DNA of 64,000 nucleotides from Chitinophaga terrae (ex Kim and Jung 2007) (GTDB lineage Bacteria; Bacteroidota; Bacteroidia; Chitinophagales; Chitinophagaceae), in assembly GCF_900107795.1 (NCBI RefSeq), contig NZ_FNRL01000016.1:1-64000 (forward strand), read 5' to 3'. The position numbers and the translations under genes were made by a program. Shown one piece after another: positions 54,699-63,491 of this stretch. Positions within the stretch are counted from its first letter, which is position 1, and every line of letters begins with the position of its first letter. The notes beneath the pieces are model-generated. The model was not told where the DNA came from. It searched no databases and saw only the letters and a list, made by a program, of their open reading frames with translations.

Positions 54699-55817
54699 TT
54701 ATTTAACTTCTTTAATCCTGCTGGCATGCACAAATCCTCTTAGCCCGTTTTGCAATTCTACTACCCACCAGTCGCCTTCCAGGGGCCAATAGAGGAAGGG
54801 CTCATTTTCCCTGATCTTAGCCAGTACCCGGGCGGAATGGCTGTTAGAATTTTGACGCAGGTTGGTAAAACCGTCTTTATCGTGAATAACGCCATGTTTG
54901 GCAATACTTTTATCTTTTGTATTCCTGCTTACCTCCAGGAGGTAATAATCACTGTTCTCCTGTTCCTGCCTGGCTCGTTCAGCCGGTGTCTTGTAATAAT
55001 GTTCAACGTAGTTTGTCAGCGTTGGCAACCCGTAATACTTTTTGCTTTTCAGTTTTTTTATGAGTGCTGGTTTATTGGCGAAAGCCATTTCGCAAACGCC
55101 AACAATATCATGTTGCAAACCTGCATCAAGTATAACGGCGATTGATTCGTCGGGCTCTTTGTACTGTTCAGGGCTACGTTGGATGAATTCCACGATTGAG
55201 AATGTGTTGTAGAGAAGGTCGGGATGTATTTCCAGTATTTTAGCGACCATCTTTTTTCTTAACACCAGTTTTTGCTGGTCGTCAACGGAGAAGAGGAAGC
55301 GGTTAAATTCTTCGCTGTCGCGGATTTCGTCGAGGTAGTCGAATGTGAATGCGAGCCAGTCGTTGTTGCCGGTGTAGCCGTAGTCTTTGATTAATTCGGT
55401 GATGACGTAAGGCATTGAAGTTTTAAAATAAGCGAATGCTGATTTGTCATTATGCAGAATCAATTTGTTGTAGTTGCATAACGCCAACTCGTCGATATCA
55501 GTAGGTGAACTGCTGTTAGCAAAATGGATATACCTTGCATCCTTTACCGCAACTGTGACATCTTGGTTATCGGCATCTAATGGAATATAGTTACCGGGAT
55601 AAGTGCCAATGTCAATTTGATAAATATCTAAAATCCGCCTGGCAAATTCAAATTCATCCAAGGGATTAATTTTACAATTCGCGATCATTCTCTTGCTATA
55701 CTGAAATAAGCCGGCCTCTTGAGAGGATGACAGGTAGACTTGCCTTTTGGTATCGTGTTGTCGCTGCGCTGTTAACATACGGGGTAACAAAAAAATAGTT
55801 ATAAATAGGTATCTCAT
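54699..55817 (-). CDS. exported SH3-domain protein, possible immunity protein of the T6SS effector
   Basis: The 372-residue protein has a signal peptide (MRYLFITIFLLPRMLTAQ), a long helical middle (about 30-300) and a C-terminal bacterial SH3 domain (about 310-372; DKDGFTNLRQNSNS...WWVVELQNGLRGFVHASRI). It is the gene directly downstream of the peptidoglycan-type effector. A periplasmic protein with a wall-binding SH3 module would be well placed to shield the cell from that effector. That is inference; it may also be an unrelated wall protein. The reading frame extends upstream to 55922, but the signal peptide argues for ATG 55817. Confidence 0.65.
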   Translation of the reverse strand: MRYLFITIFLLPRMLTAQRQHDTKRQVYLSSSQEAGLFQYSKRMIANCKINPLDEFEFARRILDIYQIDIGTYPGNYIPLDADNQDVTVAVKDARYIHFANSSSPTDIDELALCNYNKLILHNDKSAFAYFKTSMPYVITELIKDYGYTGNNDWLAFTFDYLDEIRDSEEFNRFLFSVDDQQKLVLRKKMVAKILEIHPDLLYNTFSIVEFIQRSPEQYKEPDESIAVILDAGLQHDIVGVCEMAFANKPALIKKLKSKKYYGLPTLTNYVEHYYKTPAERARQEQENSDYYLLEVSRNTKDKSIAKHGVIHDKDGFTNLRQNSNSHSARVLAKIRENEPFLYWPLEGDWWVVELQNGLRGFVHASRIKEVK

Positions 55818-56063
55818 TGTAAGTATGTTATTTAAACAATAGTCAGGGTAAGGTTTACAGATCGACAGCAATAACTCTCCGGCTAGGCACCTACCGCATT
55901 TCAAACGTCGCTTGTATGCCATCTAATCAATGATATTGATATGGAATTACTTCAGCCATAATACTGATAGTATTTATTCCTGTTTCTTATTTGAAGATCA
56001 GCAAAACATATTCTAATTCTTTAGCATCAAGATATTTCCAATTCCTATAGTAGTCATTATGAT

Positions 56064-59000
56064 CTATATTACACCCGACCATTTAATCGTTCCATTTTCT
56101 TTACTCTCCCATTTTAATTCATCAACTTTTCTTTCCTCTAAAATAATGCGAACTAGTCTTGTCTGAGACTGGAATATAAGATCTGGAATTTCCATTTTGA
56201 GCGCCTTCACAGGAATAACATCTCGGCCCGAAACCGTAGTCAAACACCCTTGTGAATTATCCGGCGTATACTGATGTATCGCAATCCCTCCTCTCTCCCC
56301 ATGCGGCCCGTTAATCGTCGCATTCCCCGGCCTATCTCCCAGGTACATGCTATACTTCTGACCTGAACTTCCGGCAAAGAGATAGTAGGTTCCCGGTGGC
56401 GCCTCGTTATAACTTCCATAACGCCTGTCATCATGTTTTACGGTAATATGCTTCTTCTGTTGCTTGTCATAATATTTGGTATCCCATGCATCCCTCGACA
56501 GGTAAGTAACAAAATCAGGATCACGCAATGAATTATCCTGTTGCTCCTGTTGATAACGTTCCAGGGTTAAATTGCGCCAAACAAGGGTTTCATATACAAC
56601 AAATCCGTTGATGTAATGATGACCTTGGCCTTTAACTACTACAATACTTCCTTTCTGATCTTTACCCGCTATATAATGAATACAATTATTAACATTTAAT
56701 GTTTGTACTGCCCGCTCAAGAAAGTATGCCCGTTCATTGAAATTTTTGAGCGCATCGTTCAACGGCTTGGTAACGAACGATAGCGAAGCTTCGGTGATTC
56801 CTGTATCTGCCCTGGCGCTCAAATGCCGTGATTTCCAGAAAACCAGGGCCGTAGCCATAGCATCCTTAGGATCTTGAATAAGCGAGTCGGGATCCGCCAC
56901 CCAATCTTTCTGCCCGCCTCCAAAATACTTATTGAAATAGGCAGAAGCATCTTTGTAATTTCCCTTTCCCGTCAACTGTATGAATCCTTTCCCCCTGTAT
57001 CTCCATCCATCACCTACGCTTACATCTTTACTGTTGCCATTAATACCTGCATATACCCAATTGGCAATGTTCTCCTGGTTAGATTGAGATACGGGAACAT
57101 CACTTCCAGGGCCTCTGCCCCACTTGTCCGCTTTCCGTTGACCTTCCGCCGTCCGGAACCTGGCAAACGTTTCTATGAGCCCGGCGGCTGAATAATTAAA
57201 CTGTTCGTCGAGCTTATAGAACTTCGTTTCTTCGGCTACCTGGGCAAGGAAATGCGCTTTGCGTATACACCTGGTTAGCCCGCTTTTCTCCCTGAAGCTA
57301 TTCAGGAAGTCGATTGCCCCGTTAATGTGTTTCATCTCCCGGATTAATGACCGGCCCTTTACATCCTTGCAAATTTCCAGGATCTCGCTTATCGTGATCT
57401 CTTTACTACAGGCATCACATACTTCCTTCTTTCCTTTAATTTTAAGCTGCTGTATCACAGACGCCGCTTTCCCATTTTTCTTTTTGTTTTCTGTCGGCTC
57501 CGGGAAAGCCATGATCATTGCATTTGTCCCCCCTTGCTGATCCTTCACTTTTACGTAAAAGGAGTGGAAGTTTTCTTTATACTGATCTTTGAAAGAACTG
57601 TCGAGCTTAAATTTGAAACAGGCGAATCCGTCGCTGTTCACATAGGCAGTGCAGCTGAAAACCAAAGTATCCTTTCGCAACCAGTCGATTCCCTTCCTTG
57701 CTTCCTTCCTGTAAATTTCAATTGCCAGATCCCTGTATACAAGGTTCCTGGTCCATACCTTTCCTTCCAGCGTTTCTCCGTATACCGCTTTAAAAACCTG
57801 CTTATCATTTTTAAAGAACCTTACAGCGATGATCTCGGGATCACATTTCAACCGCATTAACCTGGCTGGCTGTAGCAGCCTGTCCTGGGCGGAGGCATAA
57901 TGCGGATTGGCAAACTTCACTGTAGCGAAAAAATACATTCCCTCCTTTAAAGCTTTTGCTTTATCTTTTTCTGCCACGAAAACAATACTTACCCTGTCAT
58001 CAACTATTTTCTTTCTTATACCTGTTTGCAACATCACCTGCCTGCCAGACTGTTTGTCCTGTGCGCCGAATGAAACCAGGACTTCCTGGTTGGCTGCATC
58101 CCTGAACACGAGGCTCAAATGATTTCTTTCCTTCCAGCCTGTGACGAATTTCACATATCCCAACCCATCGCGCCAGCTCGCAAAGAGCAGCTTCGGACGT
58201 TTAACCGTTACCGTTATTGTCAGCTCTTTTCCGAAACAATCCAGGTAGGGTTCTAACCTATACACCCCTTCCTTACTGAACGAATAACGGAGGGTACTGC
58301 CATAATAGTTCTCAAAACTGCTGTCGGTACTGCAATACCATTTTACCTGTTGCCGTTCCAAACCCCTGGGCGGCAGTTCAAAGTATTCGTCCAGGTCCAG
58401 TACCAACAGGTCATTAACCAGCACTGTTCTTTCAATATCCACAGCTTTAAGCCTGTTAGGGTTTGATTGCACCATTGCAGAGTATAACTGTTTCTTTTCG
58501 CAATGAGCCACCACTCCACAACTGCTGCCCGGAGCGCCGGCTTGGAGCGTGATAGAGTTACCGGTTGTACTGATGATGTCGCCCTCTCCCATCACTTGCC
58601 AAAATTCCAGTTCTCCTGTTGCAGGCCCGGGTGTAACAGTAAAAGTGATCAGCTCTCCCGGCCTTACTTTTTGCTGAACAGTATCATCCAGCACCTGGAA
58701 TCTCTTTTTCCCTCCGCGTATAGGCTTTGATTCAGTAACCGGCTTCCCTGCAGCGCCCTGCTCATCGTCTGGTTCGTCGCTTTCATTCACGGTGTTATCC
58801 GCGTCGTTTTCCCCATCCGCAGCTGTTCCTGTTTCCGTAGTCATATCTTCTGCCAGGGGCGCAGGTGTAGCGGCATCCTGACCGTGTTTCACGATTCTTA
58901 CAATTCCACCTTTTGCAGTGCAGGTAGCCACACTGTTTTCGGTAAGCGGGTAAGCATTACCTGGTAATTTGATCTCGGTATAATAATTAGCCCAACGGAG

Positions 59001-59270
59001 ATTAGCTGTACAAGGAACCGGGTGACTTGGATCCGGCATTTTACAATTGCCGAAGTTTAATGCACTGATGTTGTTATCGTTTGTAGTTGCCAGCAAATGC
59101 CCGTTGGCATGACTTAATAAGTATTTCCGCTGACTGATAACCTTTAACTTTTTAGGTCCCGGATCTACTGCAAATGTACAGGTACAGCCTGCACCTTCAC
59201 TTACAAGGAAACCAAGCATAGGTTGTTCTTCCTTTGTGTCCTGGGCACAACTATCCTTATCATCTATCAT
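56064..59270 (-). CDS. DUF4280 (PAAR-like) T6SS effector with GH19 and L,D-transpeptidase/DUF5675-like domains
   Basis: The 1068-residue protein starts with a DUF4280/PAAR-like spike-tip domain (about 18-130; cysteines and FGNCKMP, then SVATCTAKGG) and an acidic linker (about 135-180). Ig-like and other beta modules follow (about 200-600), then a GH19 lysozyme/chitinase domain (about 629-860; catalytic Glu681 in HFLAQVAEET and WRYRGKGFIQLTGKGNY). The C-terminus (about 915-1050) has RGGIAIH999...SQGC1009, like the His/Cys motif of L,D-transpeptidase or DUF5675 proteins. It would ride the VgrG encoded 32 bases upstream and attack peptidoglycan at two bonds. Both domains being active is inferred. 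Confidence 0.85.
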   Translation of the reverse strand: MIDDKDSCAQDTKEEQPMLGFLVSEGAGCTCTFAVDPGPKKLKVISQRKYLLSHANGHLLATTNDNNISALNFGNCKMPDPSHPVPCTANLRWANYYTEIKLPGNAYPLTENSVATCTAKGGIVRIVKHGQDAATPAPLAEDMTTETGTAADGENDADNTVNESDEPDDEQGAAGKPVTESKPIRGGKKRFQVLDDTVQQKVRPGELITFTVTPGPATGELEFWQVMGEGDIISTTGNSITLQAGAPGSSCGVVAHCEKKQLYSAMVQSNPNRLKAVDIERTVLVNDLLVLDLDEYFELPPRGLERQQVKWYCSTDSSFENYYGSTLRYSFSKEGVYRLEPYLDCFGKELTITVTVKRPKLLFASWRDGLGYVKFVTGWKERNHLSLVFRDAANQEVLVSFGAQDKQSGRQVMLQTGIRKKIVDDRVSIVFVAEKDKAKALKEGMYFFATVKFANPHYASAQDRLLQPARLMRLKCDPEIIAVRFFKNDKQVFKAVYGETLEGKVWTRNLVYRDLAIEIYRKEARKGIDWLRKDTLVFSCTAYVNSDGFACFKFKLDSSFKDQYKENFHSFYVKVKDQQGGTNAMIMAFPEPTENKKKNGKAASVIQQLKIKGKKEVCDACSKEITISEILEICKDVKGRSLIREMKHINGAIDFLNSFREKSGLTRCIRKAHFLAQVAEETKFYKLDEQFNYSAAGLIETFARFRTAEGQRKADKWGRGPGSDVPVSQSNQENIANWVYAGINGNSKDVSVGDGWRYRGKGFIQLTGKGNYKDASAYFNKYFGGGQKDWVADPDSLIQDPKDAMATALVFWKSRHLSARADTGITEASLSFVTKPLNDALKNFNERAYFLERAVQTLNVNNCIHYIAGKDQKGSIVVVKGQGHHYINGFVVYETLVWRNLTLERYQQEQQDNSLRDPDFVTYLSRDAWDTKYYDKQQKKHITVKHDDRRYGSYNEAPPGTYYLFAGSSGQKYSMYLGDRPGNATINGPHGERGGIAIHQYTPDNSQGCLTTVSGRDVIPVKALKMEIPDLIFQSQTRLVRIILEERKVDELKWESKENGTIKWSGVI

Positions 59271-59302
59271 CTTGTTATCTTTTTAATGATAATGAAATAC
59301 AG

Positions 59303-61093
59303 TTAGAACATTCTTATTTTTTCTGAGCTTTGTATATCGATCTGCCCGGCAGATATCAACTCTACATCCTCTTTGGTGCTTTCAATTTTCACTTTACCGG
59401 CGCTGATATCCACCGACTGCGCATTGATAACCTGTTTACTGTTGATGAAAGTTGCGGCATCATGAGCGCTTATCTGGCAGGCTGCCGTGGCCTGAAGTTG
59501 AAGGTCGTTCCCCGCATAACAGGTAAAGTTTTCTCCTGCACACAGGGTTATATTTTCCTGGGTGTTAATAAACAATTGTTTGGCTTCCAGGTAGAGGCTT
59601 TCAGGAGCTTTAATGGAAATGCTTTTGTCCCAGCTATCCAGCGTGATCTTGCCCCCGCTTTTATCGGTGATCGATATTTGCTCTTTTCCGGCTGTATCGT
59701 CCAGCTGGATGGTGTGACCGCTCCTGGTCTTAATCGCTTTCCGGTTGTTTTCCTGTTCGGCCCATTCCGGAACCGTTCCCGCATTATACATTGCACCGGC
59801 TACATAAGGCAGTTCAGGATGATCTCCTTCAAATGCTATCCATACTTCGTCGTTGATTTCGGGGACAAAATAAATTCCTCTTTCCCCGCCTGCGTAAGGG
59901 GTTAAAACCCTGATCCAGGGTGTAGTATCTTTTTCCTGCCAGTCGAACCGCACTTTTACCCTACCTAATCCCCTGGGATCGTCATTCTCCACAACCACCG
60001 CACGCTGTGCCTCGCAGCGGGGAGGCTGCGCCAGCGCGGTTCCGGGGTATGCGGATGCCGCAGGGATGGCACTGAAAAGGTTGTAATACGTACCATTGCC
60101 GGTATAATGATGTTCCAACGCTACTACCAGGAAATCGCCATATCTTTTCCCTTTTAACTCGCTGATCGTGATCTCATCGCCCAACCGGATAGCCGGATCA
60201 CTGCTTTTACCTTTCAATACAACGCTGTTGGCTATAATTGATTGCCTGTAATGCTTTCCTGTTACCGGCAAAGTAACATCCGCCTTGCTTGTCAGCCCGC
60301 TAAGGGCTTTGCAAACCGACGATGCAGGATATAATTGTTCACTGATCTGTGCAACAGCTCCGGTTAAATAAGCATGGTTGTTCCTTTCAGGCCACGCTAC
60401 CGTATGCAGTTTATCCTGCCTGTATTCATACTGCTTGTACATGCCTTTTGCAGCGCTTACTACGGCATTCATTTCAAAGTCCAGCAGGTTCACCTGGTGA
60501 GTGAGCGGCCTGTTCGCCGGCGTATACCGGCCAAAAACAAGGTCGGTTCCGTTGTAAAAGAACCACTCCCCGTTTTCGGCGGCAAGCCGTTGCAGGTACC
60601 TGAAGCTGCTCTCCCTGTACTGTACCGAATATTTCAGCTGCCTGTCATTCGCCGGTGTAATCTGTACCTGGTTTAACCACGACTTGCAAACCTGCGTATG
60701 CTCTCTCACAATATCCGAAAGGTGCTGGTGGGCGTACGATTTCATGTCGGGAAGTTTTTCCGTTAACAACGTCGGGCTTCCTCCTTTCAAACAGGTGTAT
60801 CCTTCCGTACCATCGCCTGCCTTGCCGGTTTGCACGCCGGTGATCAGGCCTTTGAAAACCAGTTGTTCTTTGCCTTGCTGATTTTCCGGCATACGGATGA
60901 TAACAGATATTTCTTTCCCAAGATAATCAAGGGCGCTGCTGAACATATCTTCTCCCGCAGCTATCAGCCATTCATTACGCATTTCAATGCTGAACGAATG
61001 GTGTGCTGACATGGCCTGTTCCAGCTTTAAAGATCTTAACTGGGAAAATTGCCGGCCTGCAATAATAAGATGGGTTATGGCGTTTAGAGACAT
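59303..61093 (-). CDS. type VI secretion spike protein VgrG
   Basis: The 596-residue protein has the gp27-like base domain (about 1-340; LRSLKLEQAMSAHHSF, SFRYLQRLAAENGEWFFYNG) and the gp5 OB-fold (about 350-440; VVENDDPRGLGRVKVRFDWQ, GERGIYFVPEINDEVWIAF). A long beta-helix of repeated Q-I-x-A-x-like strands follows (about 460-596). It forms the needle tip of the contractile apparatus and carries the PAAR-like effector encoded next. No other T6SS structural gene is in the window, so this is an orphan spike module. Confidence 0.95.
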   Translation of the reverse strand: MSLNAITHLIIAGRQFSQLRSLKLEQAMSAHHSFSIEMRNEWLIAAGEDMFSSALDYLGKEISVIIRMPENQQGKEQLVFKGLITGVQTGKAGDGTEGYTCLKGGSPTLLTEKLPDMKSYAHQHLSDIVREHTQVCKSWLNQVQITPANDRQLKYSVQYRESSFRYLQRLAAENGEWFFYNGTDLVFGRYTPANRPLTHQVNLLDFEMNAVVSAAKGMYKQYEYRQDKLHTVAWPERNNHAYLTGAVAQISEQLYPASSVCKALSGLTSKADVTLPVTGKHYRQSIIANSVVLKGKSSDPAIRLGDEITISELKGKRYGDFLVVALEHHYTGNGTYYNLFSAIPAASAYPGTALAQPPRCEAQRAVVVENDDPRGLGRVKVRFDWQEKDTTPWIRVLTPYAGGERGIYFVPEINDEVWIAFEGDHPELPYVAGAMYNAGTVPEWAEQENNRKAIKTRSGHTIQLDDTAGKEQISITDKSGGKITLDSWDKSISIKAPESLYLEAKQLFINTQENITLCAGENFTCYAGNDLQLQATAACQISAHDAATFINSKQVINAQSVDISAGKVKIESTKEDVELISAGQIDIQSSEKIRMF

Positions 61094-61122
61094 GGATTAT
61101 AAGGGTATTAACAAACATGATT

Positions 61123-61130
61123 CAAAAGTA
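61123..61130 (-). promoter_or_regulatory. candidate -7 box of the VgrG-effector operon
   Basis: Minus-strand TACTTTTG fits TAnnTTTG and lies 30 bases before the VgrG start; no TTG box is evident. Confidence 0.4.
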
Positions 61131-61211
61131 AGGTTACTATAAATATCACGTTTAATTCTTAACGAATTTTTTTTCCTAAATTCAACACACCTAACCTAGC
61201 TACGCCAACAA

Positions 61212-61592
61212 ATGAAAAACAAAAATGCCGGCAAACGTGCTTCCACGGCCTTGTTAATAGTTGCCTGTTGTATACTGGTACTGCTCATTTCAGGTATCCC
61301 TTCTTCCAGGAAAGCCAATAAACAAAACTGCATTCCGGTAACGGGATTGGTAACATCAATTAAAACCGGGTCTCCCGGCTGGATCATTCACCTGAAAAAC
61401 AATCCCCACATCTTTTACATTTCTTCCAAAACCAATACCGGCCTCTCTTTACAGCAACTGGAAAAAGATATTGCAGGGAAGAACGTGCAACTATACACGC
61501 TTCATTCCTGGTCGCCGCTCGATCCTTTCTCCAGCATGCAACAGGTCCATCGCCTGCAAATCGGTGACCAGGTGCTGTTTTCAGAATTCTAG
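61212..61592 (+). CDS. small membrane-anchored protein of unknown function
   Basis: The 126-residue protein has a basic N-terminus and one strong transmembrane helix or uncleaved signal (about 12-30; ALLIVACCILVLLISGI), then a soluble domain of beta character (VTGLVTSIKTGSPGWIIHLKN). I recognise no family. It is divergent from the VgrG gene and is followed 44 bases later by an exported SH3-like lipoprotein, so the two may belong to the same module. Confidence 0.6.
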   Translation: MKNKNAGKRASTALLIVACCILVLLISGIPSSRKANKQNCIPVTGLVTSIKTGSPGWIIHLKNNPHIFYISSKTNTGLSLQQLEKDIAGKNVQLYTLHSWSPLDPFSSMQQVHRLQIGDQVLFSEF

Positions 61593-61636
61593 GCTTGATA
61601 TTTGAGGCTATAACCGCAGAGTCACGAAATTTGAAC

Positions 61637-62467
61637 ATGAAGCGCTATTCAATTGTCATTCTTTTATTTGCATTATCGGCCTGCGATCTGAAATACAATA
61701 CAGAGAAATACGGAAACGAAGGCAACACCAATAACCGATTAGCTACCAAAGCCGCTATCCCTGCCGCTCCTAAAAAAAAAGCTGCTTCGCCCATTATCGG
61801 CGAACGGGTGAACGGAAAAGCGATACTGCGCGATCAGCCTAACGGCCAGCCAATTGTAACACTGCTGGATTATGTACCTGTACGCGCCGCCAAATTACAA
61901 AAGGACTGGTACCCTGTAAACATTGATTTTGATATCACACCTGAAGAATACAGAAAACCGCTGTTCCGTAAAGGACGCAAACTGGAAGTTAACGGTCGCC
62001 CTGCGGGCACGCTGGAAAAAGATATCCGGCTTCCTGTTGCTACCAACGGCGAAAAAATGTGGGCTACCATTGAAGGTTATGTAGACAAGAAAAGCGTCAG
62101 GAGCGGCAGCATCATCGAAACTGCTCTTACTACTTTCCTGAATCAACATAAAGGCAGAAGCATACAGGATATGGAGCCATTTATCCATAACTTCCAGCTC
62201 GAAGAAGAAAAGGTGCTCAAACCCTACAAAATGTATTTTAATTACGAAAGCGGGATAGACGATCCCAGCCCCCTCTACAGGCTGGCGCTTATCTTCCAGG
62301 GGCAGCAACTGATAGGAGTATTGCACTCCCGCCCCCTGACGCTCGATGGCAGCACTGCCCGCCGCCTGCAACGCGGGTTTACCATAAACTACCTGCCGGG
62401 AATCGACCAGACCCTGAGAGACGACTTTGCAACAAAATTTAATAAGTTTATACTGACGGTCGACTAA
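61637..62467 (+). CDS. lipoprotein with an N-terminal SH3-like region
   Basis: The 276-residue protein has a lipobox ending at C16 (LLFALSAC) and a low-complexity Asn/Ala/Lys linker. An SH3-like stretch follows (about 55-90; NGKAILRDQPNGQPIVTLL, VPVRAAKLQKDWYPVN), then a larger domain with no family I recognise. It may be another wall-binding or immunity-type protein of the T6SS module. The start at ATG 61637 fits the signal peptide; the frame is open 14 codons upstream. Confidence 0.65.
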   Translation: MKRYSIVILLFALSACDLKYNTEKYGNEGNTNNRLATKAAIPAAPKKKAASPIIGERVNGKAILRDQPNGQPIVTLLDYVPVRAAKLQKDWYPVNIDFDITPEEYRKPLFRKGRKLEVNGRPAGTLEKDIRLPVATNGEKMWATIEGYVDKKSVRSGSIIETALTTFLNQHKGRSIQDMEPFIHNFQLEEEKVLKPYKMYFNYESGIDDPSPLYRLALIFQGQQLIGVLHSRPLTLDGSTARRLQRGFTINYLPGIDQTLRDDFATKFNKFILTVD

Positions 62468-62513
62468 CTTCCCGTACCGGGAAAATCCCCGTTTTAACGT
62501 TCTCCTTTTTACA

Positions 62514-62521
62514 TATATTTG
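62514..62521 (+). promoter_or_regulatory. candidate -7 box of the LCM-methyltransferase gene
   Basis: TATATTTG matches TAnnTTTG exactly, about 70 bases before the start codon; a TTCCCG/CGGGAA hairpin (62469-62483) lies just upstream. No TTG box is evident. Confidence 0.35.
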
Positions 62522-62591
62522 ATCATTCTAATAATCGCATTCTCATTATAACCAGGATCAAATTATATAACCTCAAGGAATATACGTTAAA

Positions 62592-63473
62592 ATGAATCGC
62601 TCACCTGCGCGCAACACCGGTGTCTATATGGCAACCTTCCGCGCTCTTGAAAGCACCAGGCCTGTAAATAAAAGACTGCTCTATGATCCTTATGCTATAA
62701 AATTCTTACCTAAGTTTCATAGACTGCTTGTTTCGCTATCCCGTTTCGGCCCTGTAAGGAACTGTTTTATAGCCTATATCAACGCCCGCTGGCCGGGCAC
62801 CTATACTGCCGGCGTTGCCCGTACCCGCCTGATAGACGATATGGTAATTGAAGCAGTACAACACGAGGGCATCAACCAGATCATCATCCTGAACGCCAGG
62901 TACGATACCAGGGCTCACAGGCTGAAAACAAGCCGGCAGGTGAACTTCGTAGAGATCGATCATAAGGATCTGCAACAGCGCAAGAGAAAGATCATGAAAC
63001 CGCCTCCCGGTTCCAGGTCGCTTCCCGTAGATTATATAGAACTTGATATAAAGACACAGCAACTGGCCAAAGTTATACCATCTCCTTTACTCCCCAGGCA
63101 TTATAAAACCTTATTCATTTGGGAAGCATTAACGACAACCCGGGAACTGAATGCGGCGGAAACCATCTTCGAATACCTGAAAGATTTTCCGCCAGGCACA
63201 CAGGTTATTTTTTCGTATGTGGATAAAGACGTGCTGGTAAATCCCGGGCATTATACCGGTTTCTTCAAGATCAATAAACTGCTGAAGAAAACCGGCGAGC
63301 AATGGGATTTCGGACTGCATACCCATGAACTGCCCGGATTTCTTGCCCAACGGAATATGAAGCTGCGATACGACGGAGGGGCTACCGATTACCGCGCTCT
63401 TTACTATGGCGAGAAAAGCAAGCGGATGAAAGGTTATGAATATTTCCGAATTGTACGGGCAGAAGTAAAATAG
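62592..63473 (+). CDS. LCM-family (PPM1/leucine carboxyl methyltransferase-like) protein with a degenerate SAM motif
   Basis: The 293-residue protein matches the bacterial LCM family in order: an N-terminal STRPVNKRLLYDPYA, RTRLIDD, then the motif-I region, IDHKDLQQRKR, and IWEALTTTREL. Motif I, normally G-A-G-x-D-T-R, reads N101-A-R103-Y-D-T-R. The first and third glycines that cradle SAM are thus lost. It may be an inactive relative, or bind SAM another way. It is followed 18 bases later by a glutamine amidotransferase gene. Confidence 0.75.
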   Translation: MNRSPARNTGVYMATFRALESTRPVNKRLLYDPYAIKFLPKFHRLLVSLSRFGPVRNCFIAYINARWPGTYTAGVARTRLIDDMVIEAVQHEGINQIIILNARYDTRAHRLKTSRQVNFVEIDHKDLQQRKRKIMKPPPGSRSLPVDYIELDIKTQQLAKVIPSPLLPRHYKTLFIWEALTTTRELNAAETIFEYLKDFPPGTQVIFSYVDKDVLVNPGHYTGFFKINKLLKKTGEQWDFGLHTHELPGFLAQRNMKLRYDGGATDYRALYYGEKSKRMKGYEYFRIVRAEVK

Positions 63474-63491
63474 CCATCGTATCTTCGTTGT

